Shown one piece after another: positions 17,100 through 25,786 of a DNA stretch of 43,579 nt; the first letter of the stretch is position 1, and each line of letters starts with the position of its first letter. The stretch covers positions 1-43,579 of the forward strand of contig DAOOIV010000036.1 of NCBI GenBank assembly GCA_035384605.1, read 5' to 3'. This DNA is from Phycisphaerae bacterium (GTDB taxonomy: Bacteria; Planctomycetota; Phycisphaerae; UBA1845; PWPN01). The notes below the pieces were generated by a model. That model was given only the letters and a program-made list of their open reading frames with translations. It was not told the DNA's origin and did not search any database. Position numbers and translations under genes: made by a program.

Positions 17100-17591
17100 T
17101 CAGAAGGTTTCCCAGTGCAGAACATCTTCAATCGTGCGCTTGGGTGGAGAGGGAATCTCCTCAGGGTAGCCGACCGCCACAAGCGAAACCAACTTCAGTT
17201 CCGGGGGCGCCCCGCACAACGACACGATCTGAGAGGCATAGGCTTTCTTATCACCGGCCACCCAGCAGGCCCCCAGATCCAGAGCCGTGGCCGCAAGGAG
17301 AAGATTGGTCGTGGCGGCACTGCAGTCCTCCAGGTAATACTTGGTGTCCCGACTGCATACTACGATGCATACGGGGGCATCGGCGATGAACTTCCCATGG
17401 TCCGTCAGGGCCGCAAGCTGCCGCAGCCGATTGGGGTTGGTAACCACAATGAACTCCCAGGGTTGAACGTTGCGGGCCGTGGGTGCCAACCTGGCGGCGT
17501 CAATCAGCCGAAGGATGGCCTCCCGCGAAACCGGCTGGTTCTTGAATCGTCGAATGCTCCGCCTCGCCGCCAACGCTCGGAGTGCTTCCAT
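17100..17591 (-). CDS. Nitroreductase family protein
   Basis: An FMN-dependent nitroreductase-fold protein of 163 residues from ATG 17591. An upstream ATG at 17654 would add 21 residues without family support. Motifs include ARRSIRRFKNQPVS (FMN phosphate contacts near the N-terminus), APTARNVQPWEFIVV, a central TTNLLLAATALDLGACWVAG helix and the closing VAVGYPEE with PPKR. The size is typical of the small NAD(P)H:quinone/nitro reductases. It is probably cytoplasmic. It lies 91 nt upstream of the mosaic protein gene on the same strand, but no functional link is apparent. Confidence 0.9.
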   Translation of the reverse strand: MEALRALAARRSIRRFKNQPVSREAILRLIDAARLAPTARNVQPWEFIVVTNPNRLRQLAALTDHGKFIADAPVCIVVCSRDTKYYLEDCSAATTNLLLAATALDLGACWVAGDKKAYASQIVSLCGAPPELKLVSLVAVGYPEEIPSPPKRTIEDVLHWETF

Positions 17592-17722
17592 GGCTAGCCC
17601 TTTCTGGGAGGCCGTCGGCAGCAAACGCCTTGCCGCCTCCTGACGCCCCATCATATGCCCCTACGGTCGAATTGCCAGTAACCTATTGGCACCCCTGCCA
17701 AAGCCGCCCGAGATGGACCCTG

Positions 17723-17749
17723 TTGAGGTCTCTTCCTGGGCTCTATAAT
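17723..17749 (+). promoter_or_regulatory. Predicted promoter of the HAF-repeat gene
   Basis: A perfect -10 TATAAT (17744-17749) is preceded by TTGAGG (17723-17728) with a short 15-nt spacer. Transcription would start near 17756, giving an ~89-nt leader before ATG 17845. The gap to the nitroreductase start holds nothing else recognised. Confidence 0.45.
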
Positions 17750-17844
17750 GAACCTGAACGGTTTGGCGGAGGAGGAACTCTCCTTGCCGAGGGGCGGCAA
17801 CGTCGCACGCCGGCCTTGGCGGGCATCGCACCCTGAGGACATCT

Positions 17845-19077
17845 ATGACCAACCAACCCAAGCATTCCGCGCAACGCCAAGTGACGCTTCCCCCCGCCAC
17901 GGGTGGCGGGAGATTCAGGCTGCGCCTGTTCATAAGCATCGTATTTGCAACCACCTGCATGCCAGGGGCGACCCGGACAGCTCAGGCAGAGTGCTACGCG
18001 GTGACCAACGTGGGAACGGTCGCCGGTGCCACGGAACTTCAAGTCCGTGACATGAACAATGCCGGTGAGATCGTCGGGTGGGCAGTCGCCAACAACGTGT
18101 ACCAGGGCTTTCTCTACGCCAACGGCCTGATGATCAGCCTTGGGTCGCTCGGTGGCCAGGGTTGCCAAGCTCACGGGATCAACGATGCGCGTCAGGTCGT
18201 TGGTGCGGCCGCAACGGCCACTGGCCAGGAGCACGCCTTCATCTACACTGGAGGTCAGATGATTGACCTCGGAACGCTAGGAGGCACGAGAAGCTCAGCC
18301 GCGGCCATCAATAACAGTGGCTTGGTCACCGGTTTCTCCACCGCCGGCAACGGTACCTACCGGCTTTTCACATGGCAGAATGGCGTCATGACCGACGCTG
18401 GTCTTGTCGGGCTGACCAATTGCGAGGTCTGGGACATCAACAGCAGCGGAACAGTCATCGGCCTCAACCAGTTGATCACATCTCAGCTCCTCGCCTTCAA
18501 TTGGACATCCTCCGGAGGCTTCCAGACCCTCGGAACCTTCGGTGGCGCAGAAGGTTATCCCTACCGAATCAACGATAATGGTCAGATCGTTGGAGCCATC
18601 TGGACCGGGCAGACCACACTTTTGGGAGCCCGGATATACCATGCGTTCCTCTACCGGAACGGGGCTACGACAGACCTCGGAACGCTCGGCGGATCAAGCA
18701 GCGGGGCCAACGGCATCAACAACAGCGGCGCTGTCGTGGGCTGGTCGCAGGTCTCCACCGGCCAGCATGCCTTTATTTACGACATCAGTAATGGCATGCG
18801 GGACCTCAATAGCCTGATTTCCCCTACCTCCGGCTGGGTCCTTGAAGCAGCCACCGTAATCAACGACGCCGGCCAAATCGCCGGCGTCGGACGCCTCAAC
18901 GGGGCCCGACGCATCTTCCTCCTGACCCCCAGCCAAACCGACGCCGACGACAACGGGTTGATAGACGCATGTGAAGCCCGATCCGCGCCAGATACTTCCG
19001 ATTCTTGCGGTGCCGGCCTGCCGATCACTTTGGCAACCGTCTTCATCAGCCTCTGTTTCATGAAACGCCGGGATTGA
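17845..19077 (+). CDS. Secreted HAF-repeat protein with C-terminal sorting tail
   Basis: A 410-residue exported protein built of HAF-type extracellular repeats. The ATG at 17845 follows GAGGA (17834-17838). A signal peptide (LRLFISIVFATTCMPGA, then AQA) leads to about six repeats of the form AF-I/L-Y-x-G-x-x-x-D-L-G-T-L-G-G, each followed by an INxxGxVVG half-repeat (for example AFIYTGGQMIDLGTLGG, AFLYRNGATTDLGTLGG). These probably fold as a beta-propeller-like structure. Near the C-terminus, DADDNGLIDACE looks like a single calcium-binding, dockerin-like loop. It is followed by SCGAG, a hydrophobic segment (LPITLATVFISLCF) and MKRRD. That tripartite tail resembles MYXO-CTERM/PEP-CTERM-type sorting signals. 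Its ligand and surface role are unknown. Confidence 0.85.
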   Translation: MTNQPKHSAQRQVTLPPATGGGRFRLRLFISIVFATTCMPGATRTAQAECYAVTNVGTVAGATELQVRDMNNAGEIVGWAVANNVYQGFLYANGLMISLGSLGGQGCQAHGINDARQVVGAAATATGQEHAFIYTGGQMIDLGTLGGTRSSAAAINNSGLVTGFSTAGNGTYRLFTWQNGVMTDAGLVGLTNCEVWDINSSGTVIGLNQLITSQLLAFNWTSSGGFQTLGTFGGAEGYPYRINDNGQIVGAIWTGQTTLLGARIYHAFLYRNGATTDLGTLGGSSSGANGINNSGAVVGWSQVSTGQHAFIYDISNGMRDLNSLISPTSGWVLEAATVINDAGQIAGVGRLNGARRIFLLTPSQTDADDNGLIDACEARSAPDTSDSCGAGLPITLATVFISLCFMKRRD

Positions 19078-19236
19078 CCTTAAGACCATACCGACCGCCT
19101 GGACCAAACCGCCATCCAGCGCCCGGCCTACGGCCCGACGTTGCTTCCGGACATCACGCCTTAGACTGTGACGCAAGCTAGTCTATAGGTATTAGCTCTT
19201 GTTGTGAAAAGCCTTACGGAATTACGTGTTTCCCGC

Positions 19237-19265
19237 TTGCCTTATGGTCCCGGAATTGCTATGGT
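19237..19265 (+). promoter_or_regulatory. Candidate promoter of the 19.3-19.6 kb small RNA
   Basis: -35 TTGCCT (19237-19242), a 17-nt spacer and -10 TATGGT (19260-19265, in an extended TGCTATGGT context). No open reading frame with a ribosome binding site follows before the terminator at 19520-19569. Confidence 0.4.
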
Positions 19266-19423
19266 ATCGTAGGAGGTCGGGTTTCGAGCTGCACGGATCA
19301 AACAGCCCGAAACCCGGCTAGGGCGGCCACGGGCGGACACCTTCGCGCGAACCCCCGAAGAAGTCATAGGCGCACCACGGGTTGCGCTTTGGGGCGTTTA
19401 ACACTTCAACGGGACTGCGAATG

Positions 19424-19453
19424 TGGACGCGGCCAACCGAAAAGACATATAAT
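19424..19453 (+). promoter_or_regulatory. Second candidate promoter inside the small-RNA region
   Basis: A perfect TATAAT (19448-19453) with TGGACG (19424-19429) 18 nt upstream. It would give a short RNA ending at the terminator 19520-19569. Confidence 0.4.
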
Positions 19454-19519
19454 CAACAGGTCAGTCGCCAAGCAACATGCAGCTTGTCGATTAGATCCGT
19501 AGCCAAGCTTCCACTCGCT

Positions 19520-19569
19520 GCGGCACCCTTGACCGCGCCAATGTTTGCAGGGTGCCGCACGCCTTTTTT
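19520..19569 (+). terminator. Intrinsic terminator
   Basis: A perfect 10-bp stem, GCGGCACCCT (19520-19529) with AGGGTGCCGC (19549-19558), has a 19-nt loop and is followed by ACGCC and six T (19564-19569). It is the clearest intrinsic terminator in the window. It lies 440 nt beyond the HAF gene, so it more likely ends a separate short transcript. Downstream, to 19837, a perfect 8-bp hairpin ACAAGAGG/CCTCTTGT (19636-19658) occurs in the leader of the next gene but lacks a T-run. Confidence 0.75.
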
Positions 19570-19837
19570 ACGGATGCCAATTCCAAAATCCTGCGAGCTG
19601 TGACTTTCTCTTTCTGTCCGGACAATTCTGAGAGCACAAGAGGCCAACAACCTCTTGTCAAAAAAGAGCTTTTGCTTGCTTGTGCGCACCATGCCGCAAG
19701 GATAACTCACAAGCTTCTATTGCTCGTAGCACCTGCTGCCGTGAACCCGACTCGATGGTTTGCCGTCCTGCAGCCGCGCCATTACCATGGACGCTTCGCT
19801 TCGCAATCATGAGGAAAAAGCGGTTGAGGTGACCAAC

Positions 19838-21190
19838 ATGGAAAGCAGAATGACTCGACGAGATTTCACCAAGAGTGTCGCGGGCGCTGGTCTCATGGCC
19901 GCTGCAGGCCCGGCTTTGGGGGCACTGGGAGCCAACGATCGTATTCGCTTGGGGATTATCGGCGTCGGCAATCGTGGCGACCAACTCATTGACGCCTTTA
20001 AGCCTCATGCGGACGCCGAGTTCGCGGCCATCTGCGACGTGTACGACCCCTACATCGAATTCGCGAAGAACAAAGTCGGTGGTAATCCCTTCACAACGAA
20101 GGACTATCGCGAGATCCTCGAACGCAAAGACATTGACGCCGTCGTGATCGCCACGCCCGATCATTGGCATGCCCTGCAATTCATTCACGCCTGCCAAGCC
20201 GGCAAGGATGTGTATGTCGAAAAGCCCCTTTCGCTCACCGTTCGGGAGGGCCGCAAGATGGTGGAAGCCGCCGCGAAATACCAACGCGTGGCGCAGATGG
20301 GTAACCAGCGACGTTCCTCGCCGGCCCACCGACAGATCATCGACATGATTCAAGCCGGCAAGATCGGCAAAGTCACCGCCGCCCGTTGCTTCCACATCCG
20401 CAACGAGGCTCCCCTGGGGATCGGAAATCCTGCAAACAGCGAGCCGCCCAAGGGCCTCGACTGGGACATGTGGTTGGGCCCGGCCCCCAAAGTCCCGTAC
20501 AACGAGAATTACTGCTTCTACAAGTTTCGCTGGTTCCGACCCTACTCCGGCGGTCAAATGACCAACTTCGGAACGCACTACATGGACGTCATCCAGTGGG
20601 CACTGGGTGACATTTGCCCGGCCGGCGTGTTCGCGGTCGGAAGCCGTGTCGGGGTGGAAGACAACCGCGGCGTACCCGTAACCATGGAGGCAGTCTGGGA
20701 TTACCCCGACGGCGCCATCGTCACTTTCTCGCAATACAACGCCAACAGCGCCCCCGGGACGGCCAAAGGGTCAGCGGTTGAGATCCGCGGCACCAGGGCA
20801 ACGGTTTACATGAGCGGCGGCAACGCGCAGGTGGTGCCGGAAGACTGGTTAACCAAGCCCCTACCGGCATTGAATCCTTTGGACCGGGAGGTCAACAAAC
20901 GCTTGGAAAACGCCGTCGAGAAGGGCACGGAGGGGCTTTCGATCAAGGACAGCGACAGCACCCGGGAACACGCTCGCAATTTCCTCGACTGCGTGAAAAG
21001 CCGCCAGACACCCAACAGCCCGGTGCATATCGGCCACAGATCGACGGCCTCCACACTCCTGGCCAACATCGCCATGGACCTCAAGAAATACCTGACTTGG
21101 GACGGGGAGAATGATCGCATCACCAACGACCCGGATGCCAATCGGCATCTTGGTTACGCATATCGGCCCCCGTGGAACCTGCCGGCGTAA
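19838..21190 (+). CDS. Tat-exported Gfo/Idh/MocA family oxidoreductase
   Basis: A 450-residue oxidoreductase of the planctomycete-type secreted Gfo/Idh/MocA group. The ATG at 19838 has GAGGTGA (19825-19831) as ribosome binding site. The N-terminus carries a twin-arginine signal (MTRRDFTKSVAGAGLMAAAG), so the folded, cofactor-loaded enzyme is probably exported. A Rossmann fold follows (IRLGIIGVGNRGDQL), then DAVVIATPDHWHALQ, the EKP motif (VYVEKPLSLT) and GGQMTNFGTHYMDVIQWALG with the catalytic-type His residues. The C-terminus ends GYAYRPPW. Exported members of this family usually keep NAD(P) tightly bound and work on sugars outside the cytoplasm. A leader of more than 200 nt precedes it. Confidence 0.92.
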   Translation: MESRMTRRDFTKSVAGAGLMAAAGPALGALGANDRIRLGIIGVGNRGDQLIDAFKPHADAEFAAICDVYDPYIEFAKNKVGGNPFTTKDYREILERKDIDAVVIATPDHWHALQFIHACQAGKDVYVEKPLSLTVREGRKMVEAAAKYQRVAQMGNQRRSSPAHRQIIDMIQAGKIGKVTAARCFHIRNEAPLGIGNPANSEPPKGLDWDMWLGPAPKVPYNENYCFYKFRWFRPYSGGQMTNFGTHYMDVIQWALGDICPAGVFAVGSRVGVEDNRGVPVTMEAVWDYPDGAIVTFSQYNANSAPGTAKGSAVEIRGTRATVYMSGGNAQVVPEDWLTKPLPALNPLDREVNKRLENAVEKGTEGLSIKDSDSTREHARNFLDCVKSRQTPNSPVHIGHRSTASTLLANIAMDLKKYLTWDGENDRITNDPDANRHLGYAYRPPWNLPA

Positions 21191-21457
21191 GCGCCACCAC
21201 CAGTGGTACGCCTTTCCGCAGGAATCGACCGGGTTGTTGATGCAACGGCTGTAATCGTTTGACGCCGCCGTGACATCACCTGACCTATTGAATGAATCAC
21301 CGGACGCCGCGAGAAGTGCAGGCCCCGCTTGCCTCATCGCGACCGGTAGACAGAGAATCGGGCCCACGTCGATATCCGCAAGTTGCGCTCGCCGCATGCT
21401 CGAGCACCCCACAAGTCATCCACCGAACCACCCGCGGAATCCCTGCGGTTCTTCCCG

Positions 21458-21907
21458 TCAGAATGTTCGCTTGGAGTCGAGCAGAACGCATATGGGGCCG
21501 TCGTTGATGGAGGCCACTTCCATGTGCGCCCGAAAGACGCCCTTGGCGACCGACAAGCCCATGTCGCCAAGCATCTCGCAGAGACGCTCATAGAGGACTA
21601 GCGCCAGATCAGGCCCCGCGGCCGCGTCGAATGAGGGACGGCGCCCTTTCCGGGCGTCCGCCTGGAGAGTAAAAGCACTGATCACCAGCAGTCCCCCGCC
21701 CACGTCGGAAACCTTCAGATTCATCTTGCCGTCAGGATCATTGAAAATGCGAAGCCCGGCCACCTTCTCGGCGATGTATCGAGCGTCGGCCTCGGTGTCA
21801 TCAATGGCAACCGCCGCATAAACGAGCAGCCCCTGCCTGATGGATCCCACGACTTGGCCGTCAACCGTCACGCTCGCCTCGTGGACCCGTTGAACCGCCG
21901 CTCGCAT
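21458..21907 (-). CDS. dtd: D-aminoacyl-tRNA deacylase (DTD) with altered motifs
   Basis: A 149-residue protein with the complete DTD fold; DTDs free D-amino acids (and glycine) mischarged on tRNA. MRAAVQRVHEASVTVDGQVV, GLRIFNDPDGKMNLKVSDVG and ADARKGRRPSFD are typical. The two signature motifs are altered: SQFTL reads SAFTL, and the cross-subunit Gly-cisPro motif NxGPxT reads NDGPIC (Gly-Pro kept, Thr replaced by Cys). The start ATG 21907 follows GGAG at a good distance. It lies 92 nt downstream of the membrane protein gene on the same strand. The fold is certain; normal activity is less so because of the Gln-to-Ala change. Confidence 0.9.
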   Translation of the reverse strand: MRAAVQRVHEASVTVDGQVVGSIRQGLLVYAAVAIDDTEADARYIAEKVAGLRIFNDPDGKMNLKVSDVGGGLLVISAFTLQADARKGRRPSFDAAAGPDLALVLYERLCEMLGDMGLSVAKGVFRAHMEVASINDGPICVLLDSKRTF

Positions 21908-21999
21908 CTGCTTTCACTCCGCCCACCCGCCCCCGGGGGTCAATAGGGCCGCATATCAATTCGCATAAGGGCTCCCTGCATTCCGCCAAGCCGGGCCGT

Positions 22000-23910
22000 T
22001 CACGCACCGCCTTGCGATCCGCCGAATATCACAGGTTCGGCCGTACCACCCCGAATCCTCGACTTGCCGCCGCCCCATTTCGAGGCGCCCAGCCCCGCCA
22101 CAATAGAGGCCACCGCCAACGCGATCCCGGCCCACCGGAGCACACGCAACACCCGCGCCGGTTGTCTTTCATGGGCCACCCATGCCCACAGTCCTGCCGA
22201 CAGGAAGATTAGCATGGCATAGTAATAGGGTGCGGCAATATTCGTCCATCCCGTCGCGTCCTGCAGTTTCCAGAAACACATTCCTCCGCACAACACCGCA
22301 ACGGCAGCAAATGTTCTGGGACCGACAAGCAGCGACGCCAGCAAGTACAGGATCACCAGGCAGCCAAACGTCAGGGGCGGCACCCAAGACGGAATCAGTT
22401 GCGGGTTTCCAAGAAGAACTCCCGCGATCGACGACAAGGGCATCACAACCACGCCTGACAGATAAGCGGGTTCGTATAGAGCCTGCCAATCCTCGGTTCG
22501 AGCCACCAGGTTGGCAACGACCACCAAGACCGCTCCGACCACCGCCGTCACTACGGGCCAGTAGAGCGCCCAGACATGACCCGGCAGACCGTGCGGTGTG
22601 CGGACGATGACAAACATGACCGTCGAGGCCAAAGAAAGCGCCAACAGCCAGCCGATCGTGGACTTCATCGTCCGCCGAACCGCAAGCACCAGGACCAGTA
22701 TCAGCAGACCGTTGGCTCCCAGGGCCCAGCCCCATCGCCAAGTGCCGCTATCAGCGCTGCCATAGGGGAGAACCGGCCAGAATGCCAGATAGAATGAGAT
22801 CAGGACGCCCACGGCTGCCACGAAAAAGCCCACCTGCCGGGCGGTCTGAATCAGATAACCGGTGGTCGTCCAAGCATGACCATCCTCAAGCTGCTGTCGC
22901 CAGAAGGCGGCGAACCAGAACCACACGCCGGCCATGATCGCCAGCGCAAAGAGAACCCTGTTGAAGACCTCCGCCCATGCCGAGGCGGTCCACCAGAAAG
23001 GCAACGCCGGAAAGCACGTCACCACGAGAGAGACCACGCCGAGCGTGATGAGCGCGAGCCCGACATCCGCCAGGTTCTCGTTCCACTGGCGGTGCGCAAG
23101 CACCAGGACGGCCAATCCGCTCATGAGGCCGGCCGGACCGGTCAGCGGCAGCACGAGTTGAGTGCATCCCAGGAGCAGAATGATAGATGCCAGGATACCC
23201 ATGCTGTAACGAAACGCCGGCCTGTCAGTGCAGGGTTCCGCGAGCAGGTCGAGATGGGCCGGCCACGCACGCCGTCTTCGGCGACGGTGTGCCCACCCTG
23301 TTGCGGCGACAAACGCCCCGGCAACCAAGGCCATCAGCAAGGCCAGTATGTTGAGCCAACGGCTCATGATGACACGACCTTCAGCGTCGGTACTGAAGGC
23401 CGGTATTTGAAGAGCAGCCCACACGGCCGCAAAAACCGCCAGCCACAGCAACGCGGTCAGCATTTCACGGTTGACACTGCAATGCCAGGCCAATGCGATC
23501 GCACCGCCAACCAACGCCAAGTCGGCAAACCCCGTTGTCCAGATGGGCACTCGAGGCGTCGCCCCATGCTCCCACATGAGCACCCGAAAAAGAATCTCGA
23601 CAACAACCGCATAAAGCATCATGAGCACGGCGGACAAACCCGCCGTAACAGCGCCCAGCTTCAGCACATGCATCAGCCTGAGGCACGAAGCACTGGGGGC
23701 ATACCCGGCACACCGCCCGCCCCCCGCGTAAACCGGCAGCATCAACAGAAAAGACAAACCGGCGCAAAGATGCGCAACCAGGGCCGCGATAGGCATGCCG
23801 GGTTTCCAATTCAGAACAATCGCACCGACCAACGTGGTAGGCAGCAGGGTCAGCAGGGCCACCCGGAAAATGATGCGATCCCTCGCCACCGACGTACTCC
23901 GTTCAGGCAC
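22000..23910 (-). CDS. Large polytopic membrane protein of unknown function
   Basis: A 636-residue inner-membrane protein with roughly 14-16 hydrophobic segments spread over its whole length, such as VALLTLLPTTLVGAIVL, ILASIILLLGCTQLVLPL and GANGLLILVLVLAV. There is a basic cytoplasmic loop (HRRRRRRAW, near residue 210) and a Gly-rich C-terminal tail. I do not recognise a family or catalytic motif. The annotated start is a GTG at 23910; a second GTG at 23889 has a better ribosome binding site (CGGAG) and may be the real start. It lies between the SIMPL-domain gene and dtd on the same strand. Transport or envelope roles are possible, but nothing in the sequence decides. Confidence 0.7.
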   Translation of the reverse strand: MPERSTSVARDRIIFRVALLTLLPTTLVGAIVLNWKPGMPIAALVAHLCAGLSFLLMLPVYAGGGRCAGYAPSASCLRLMHVLKLGAVTAGLSAVLMMLYAVVVEILFRVLMWEHGATPRVPIWTTGFADLALVGGAIALAWHCSVNREMLTALLWLAVFAAVWAALQIPAFSTDAEGRVIMSRWLNILALLMALVAGAFVAATGWAHRRRRRRAWPAHLDLLAEPCTDRPAFRYSMGILASIILLLGCTQLVLPLTGPAGLMSGLAVLVLAHRQWNENLADVGLALITLGVVSLVVTCFPALPFWWTASAWAEVFNRVLFALAIMAGVWFWFAAFWRQQLEDGHAWTTTGYLIQTARQVGFFVAAVGVLISFYLAFWPVLPYGSADSGTWRWGWALGANGLLILVLVLAVRRTMKSTIGWLLALSLASTVMFVIVRTPHGLPGHVWALYWPVVTAVVGAVLVVVANLVARTEDWQALYEPAYLSGVVVMPLSSIAGVLLGNPQLIPSWVPPLTFGCLVILYLLASLLVGPRTFAAVAVLCGGMCFWKLQDATGWTNIAAPYYYAMLIFLSAGLWAWVAHERQPARVLRVLRWAGIALAVASIVAGLGASKWGGGKSRIRGGTAEPVIFGGSQGGA

Positions 23911-24017
23911 GAGCCCGATGCACCCAGGCTTGCGTCATCCGGCGCCGCCTTGCCCACGGCTCACCTCTGACAGCGTAGCGGATTACCATAGCCCGTCAAT
24001 CGGAGCCGCAAGCCCGG

Positions 24018-24788
24018 CTACTCATCGACAATCTGGAAGGTGACCGTGACAACCGCCTGGGCGTCCTTTTCGATGGTCGAAATATCATAGATGCCTTCCG
24101 CACTGACGTCCGTGGAGTAGGGACGCGTGATCTGAAGCACTCCCATATGCGCAGCTCGAACCTGCCCCAGCTTGCAGCCGGCACTGCGCGCGATCTCCTC
24201 GGCCCGGCCGCGGGCGTCCTTGGAAGCCAAACCCATCAGCTCCACCTTAAGAGGCGACGGATCGCTGTAGTAGTACGCCGGACTCTGAGAAATGACCAGC
24301 ACACCCTCTTGTATCAACTGGGTCACCAGTCCTGCCGTCTGCATGACTCGGTCCACGTCGTCGGTTGTCACAAAAAACGTCCGGCTCAGAGTGTATGAGG
24401 CCACTTCCCGGGTCGTCTGCCCGTGCTCGTCGGTTACGTAGTGCACGGTCGTGTCAATGGCCCCCACCCCGATCTCATGGGAAACAAACTTGTGTTGCTC
24501 AAGGAACGTCCGCACTCGCTGAACCCCCCTCTCCAGGATATTGAACGCCTCTTGCATTTGCTTGCTTTCGCCCTCGACCCGAATCTGCCAGACCGCCCGA
24601 TCCGAGCGAATCCGTTTTCTCGCGGACCCTTTGACTACGATGGTTTTCTCGTTGCGCGTCAACTGTTCGCCACGAAGCTTGTAGGCGCGTGCGGCAACGA
24701 TCGTGCTGACGATCGCACTGACGGCGATGCCCAGCACGAGGACAGCCACGGTGGTAGTCAGATTCAGATGGATTCGGTACTCGTTCAT
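24018..24788 (-). CDS. SIMPL (DUF541) domain protein, membrane-anchored
   Basis: A 256-residue protein with one N-terminal transmembrane segment (VAVLVLGIAVSAIVSTIVAA) and a periplasmic SIMPL/DUF541 domain. Family features include the opening strand TIVVKGSARKRIRSD, AVWQIRVEGE, a central helix-rich part, AYYYSDPSPLKVELMGLASK and the ending AVVTVTFQI. The ATG at 24788 has AAGGAGGAG a few bases upstream. SIMPL proteins form oligomeric envelope assemblies and are linked to stress tolerance in some bacteria, but their molecular role is unclear. It is preceded by a 437-nt divergent region shared with the efp gene. Confidence 0.87.
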   Translation of the reverse strand: MNEYRIHLNLTTTVAVLVLGIAVSAIVSTIVAARAYKLRGEQLTRNEKTIVVKGSARKRIRSDRAVWQIRVEGESKQMQEAFNILERGVQRVRTFLEQHKFVSHEIGVGAIDTTVHYVTDEHGQTTREVASYTLSRTFFVTTDDVDRVMQTAGLVTQLIQEGVLVISQSPAYYYSDPSPLKVELMGLASKDARGRAEEIARSAGCKLGQVRAAHMGVLQITRPYSTDVSAEGIYDISTIEKDAQAVVTVTFQIVDE

Positions 24789-25225
24789 GGCTCCTCCTTG
24801 AGCATACGGGACACGAAAAGGTTTCCTGAGAAACATCCTCTCACGAGTCTGATTGTCTGTCCACTCTTCAACACTGAGGAATCGAGGCGTGACATTCCCC
24901 TCGCTGGTCTCTATTCCCCATCGCGACGCAGACGTTCCAACAACCCACGGCCGGCTATCCCCAAACAGATGACCGCCTTGTCCTACATGGCATTATCGGG
25001 CATTTCGGTCCCGGCACTTCGACCAGGCTCATCGCCACTCGGCCTTGGAAACTCGACCGGGGGATATTGACTGCCCCGGCCTGATCTGGGACACTATCAA
25101 TCAAAAGCCCGGCAAACACGCCGGCTCGTTCATTCCCCCGATTCCCGCGATGGTGAGAGGATCATTGGGGCGACAGGACCAGGAAATGGTGCCGCCTGCG
25201 AAGCGGCGAACACAGAGACTATCGA
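24789..25225. other. Divergent intergenic region between SIMPL gene and efp
   Basis: No open reading frame with a ribosome binding site is seen. A weak candidate promoter for efp reads TTGACT (25067-25072) with GACACT (25090-25095) after 17 nt. Apart from GC-rich patches, I see no hairpin terminator or repeat in this stretch. Confidence 0.35.
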
Positions 25226-25786
25226 ATGGTTAAGGCAAGCGAACTGAAACGTGGCCAGGTCATCGATTACGAAGGCACGCGCTATACGATCAAGGACATC
25301 CAGCACGTGGCCAAGGGCAACTGGCGAAGCTACTATCAGGTGAAACTGAAAAACTTCGTCACCGGCCAGATCATCGACCAGCGCATGGCCGTCGACGACC
25401 GCGTCGAACTGGTCTTCGTCGAGACCAAGGATTTCGAGTATCTCTACAGGAACGGCGACGAATACGTGCTGGCCGATCCCGAAACCTATGACCAGATACC
25501 GGTCAGCGCCGATCTGTTTGGCGATTCGATCCGTTTCCTCAAGGAGAACATCCGAGTAACCTGCTCGATCATCGACGGCCAGATCGTCAACATCGATCTG
25601 CCCAACACCGTCGAACTGGCGGTGAAAGACACCCCGCCCGTGGTCAAAGGAGCCACGGCCACCAATCAGCCCAAGGAGGCTATTCTGGAGACCGGCGCGA
25701 AGATCAGGGTCCCGTCCTTCATCCAAGTCGGCGAGGTCGTCCGGGTGGATACCCGCACCGGCGAGTACCTCGAACGGGCCAAGTAA
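25226..25786 (+). CDS. efp: Elongation factor P family protein with atypical tip loop
   Basis: A 186-residue EF-P-family protein with the usual three beta-barrel domains: KOW-like (1-62), OB (about 65-125) and C-terminal OB (about 130-186), ending VGEVVRVDTRTGEYLERAK. EF-P binds between the ribosomal P and E sites and relieves stalling at proline stretches. The tip loop that normally carries a modified Lys34 (PGKG) reads VAKGNWRSYY here. Ungapped alignment with E. coli EF-P puts Asn32 at the tip, with Arg34 two residues on. The sequence could be either EF-P or an EF-P-like (YeiP/EfpL-type) paralogue. Start ATG 25226 with only a weak ribosome binding site. Confidence 0.9.
   Translation: MVKASELKRGQVIDYEGTRYTIKDIQHVAKGNWRSYYQVKLKNFVTGQIIDQRMAVDDRVELVFVETKDFEYLYRNGDEYVLADPETYDQIPVSADLFGDSIRFLKENIRVTCSIIDGQIVNIDLPNTVELAVKDTPPVVKGATATNQPKEAILETGAKIRVPSFIQVGEVVRVDTRTGEYLERAK

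Larger units (their letters stand above)
19272..19569 (+). ncRNA. Candidate structured small RNA (novel, unclassified)
   Basis: This gene-free stretch has a promoter upstream (19237-19265), a second inside it (19424-19453) and a strong intrinsic terminator at its end. Inside are a 9-bp hairpin CGGGTTTCG/CGAAACCCG near the 5' end (about 19279-19316), a small GCGCA/TGCGC hairpin (about 19370-19387) and AGCTTG/CAAGCT (19481-19509). A transcript would be about 300 nt from the first promoter or about 110 nt from the second. It does not carry the sequence signatures I know for tmRNA, RNase P RNA, SRP RNA or common riboswitches. Expression and function are unproven. Confidence 0.4.

Noticed and set aside
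19272..19400. A known riboswitch or tmRNA/RNase P/SRP RNA.
   Set aside because: None of the conserved sequence signatures I know for these RNAs is present; only generic hairpins are seen.
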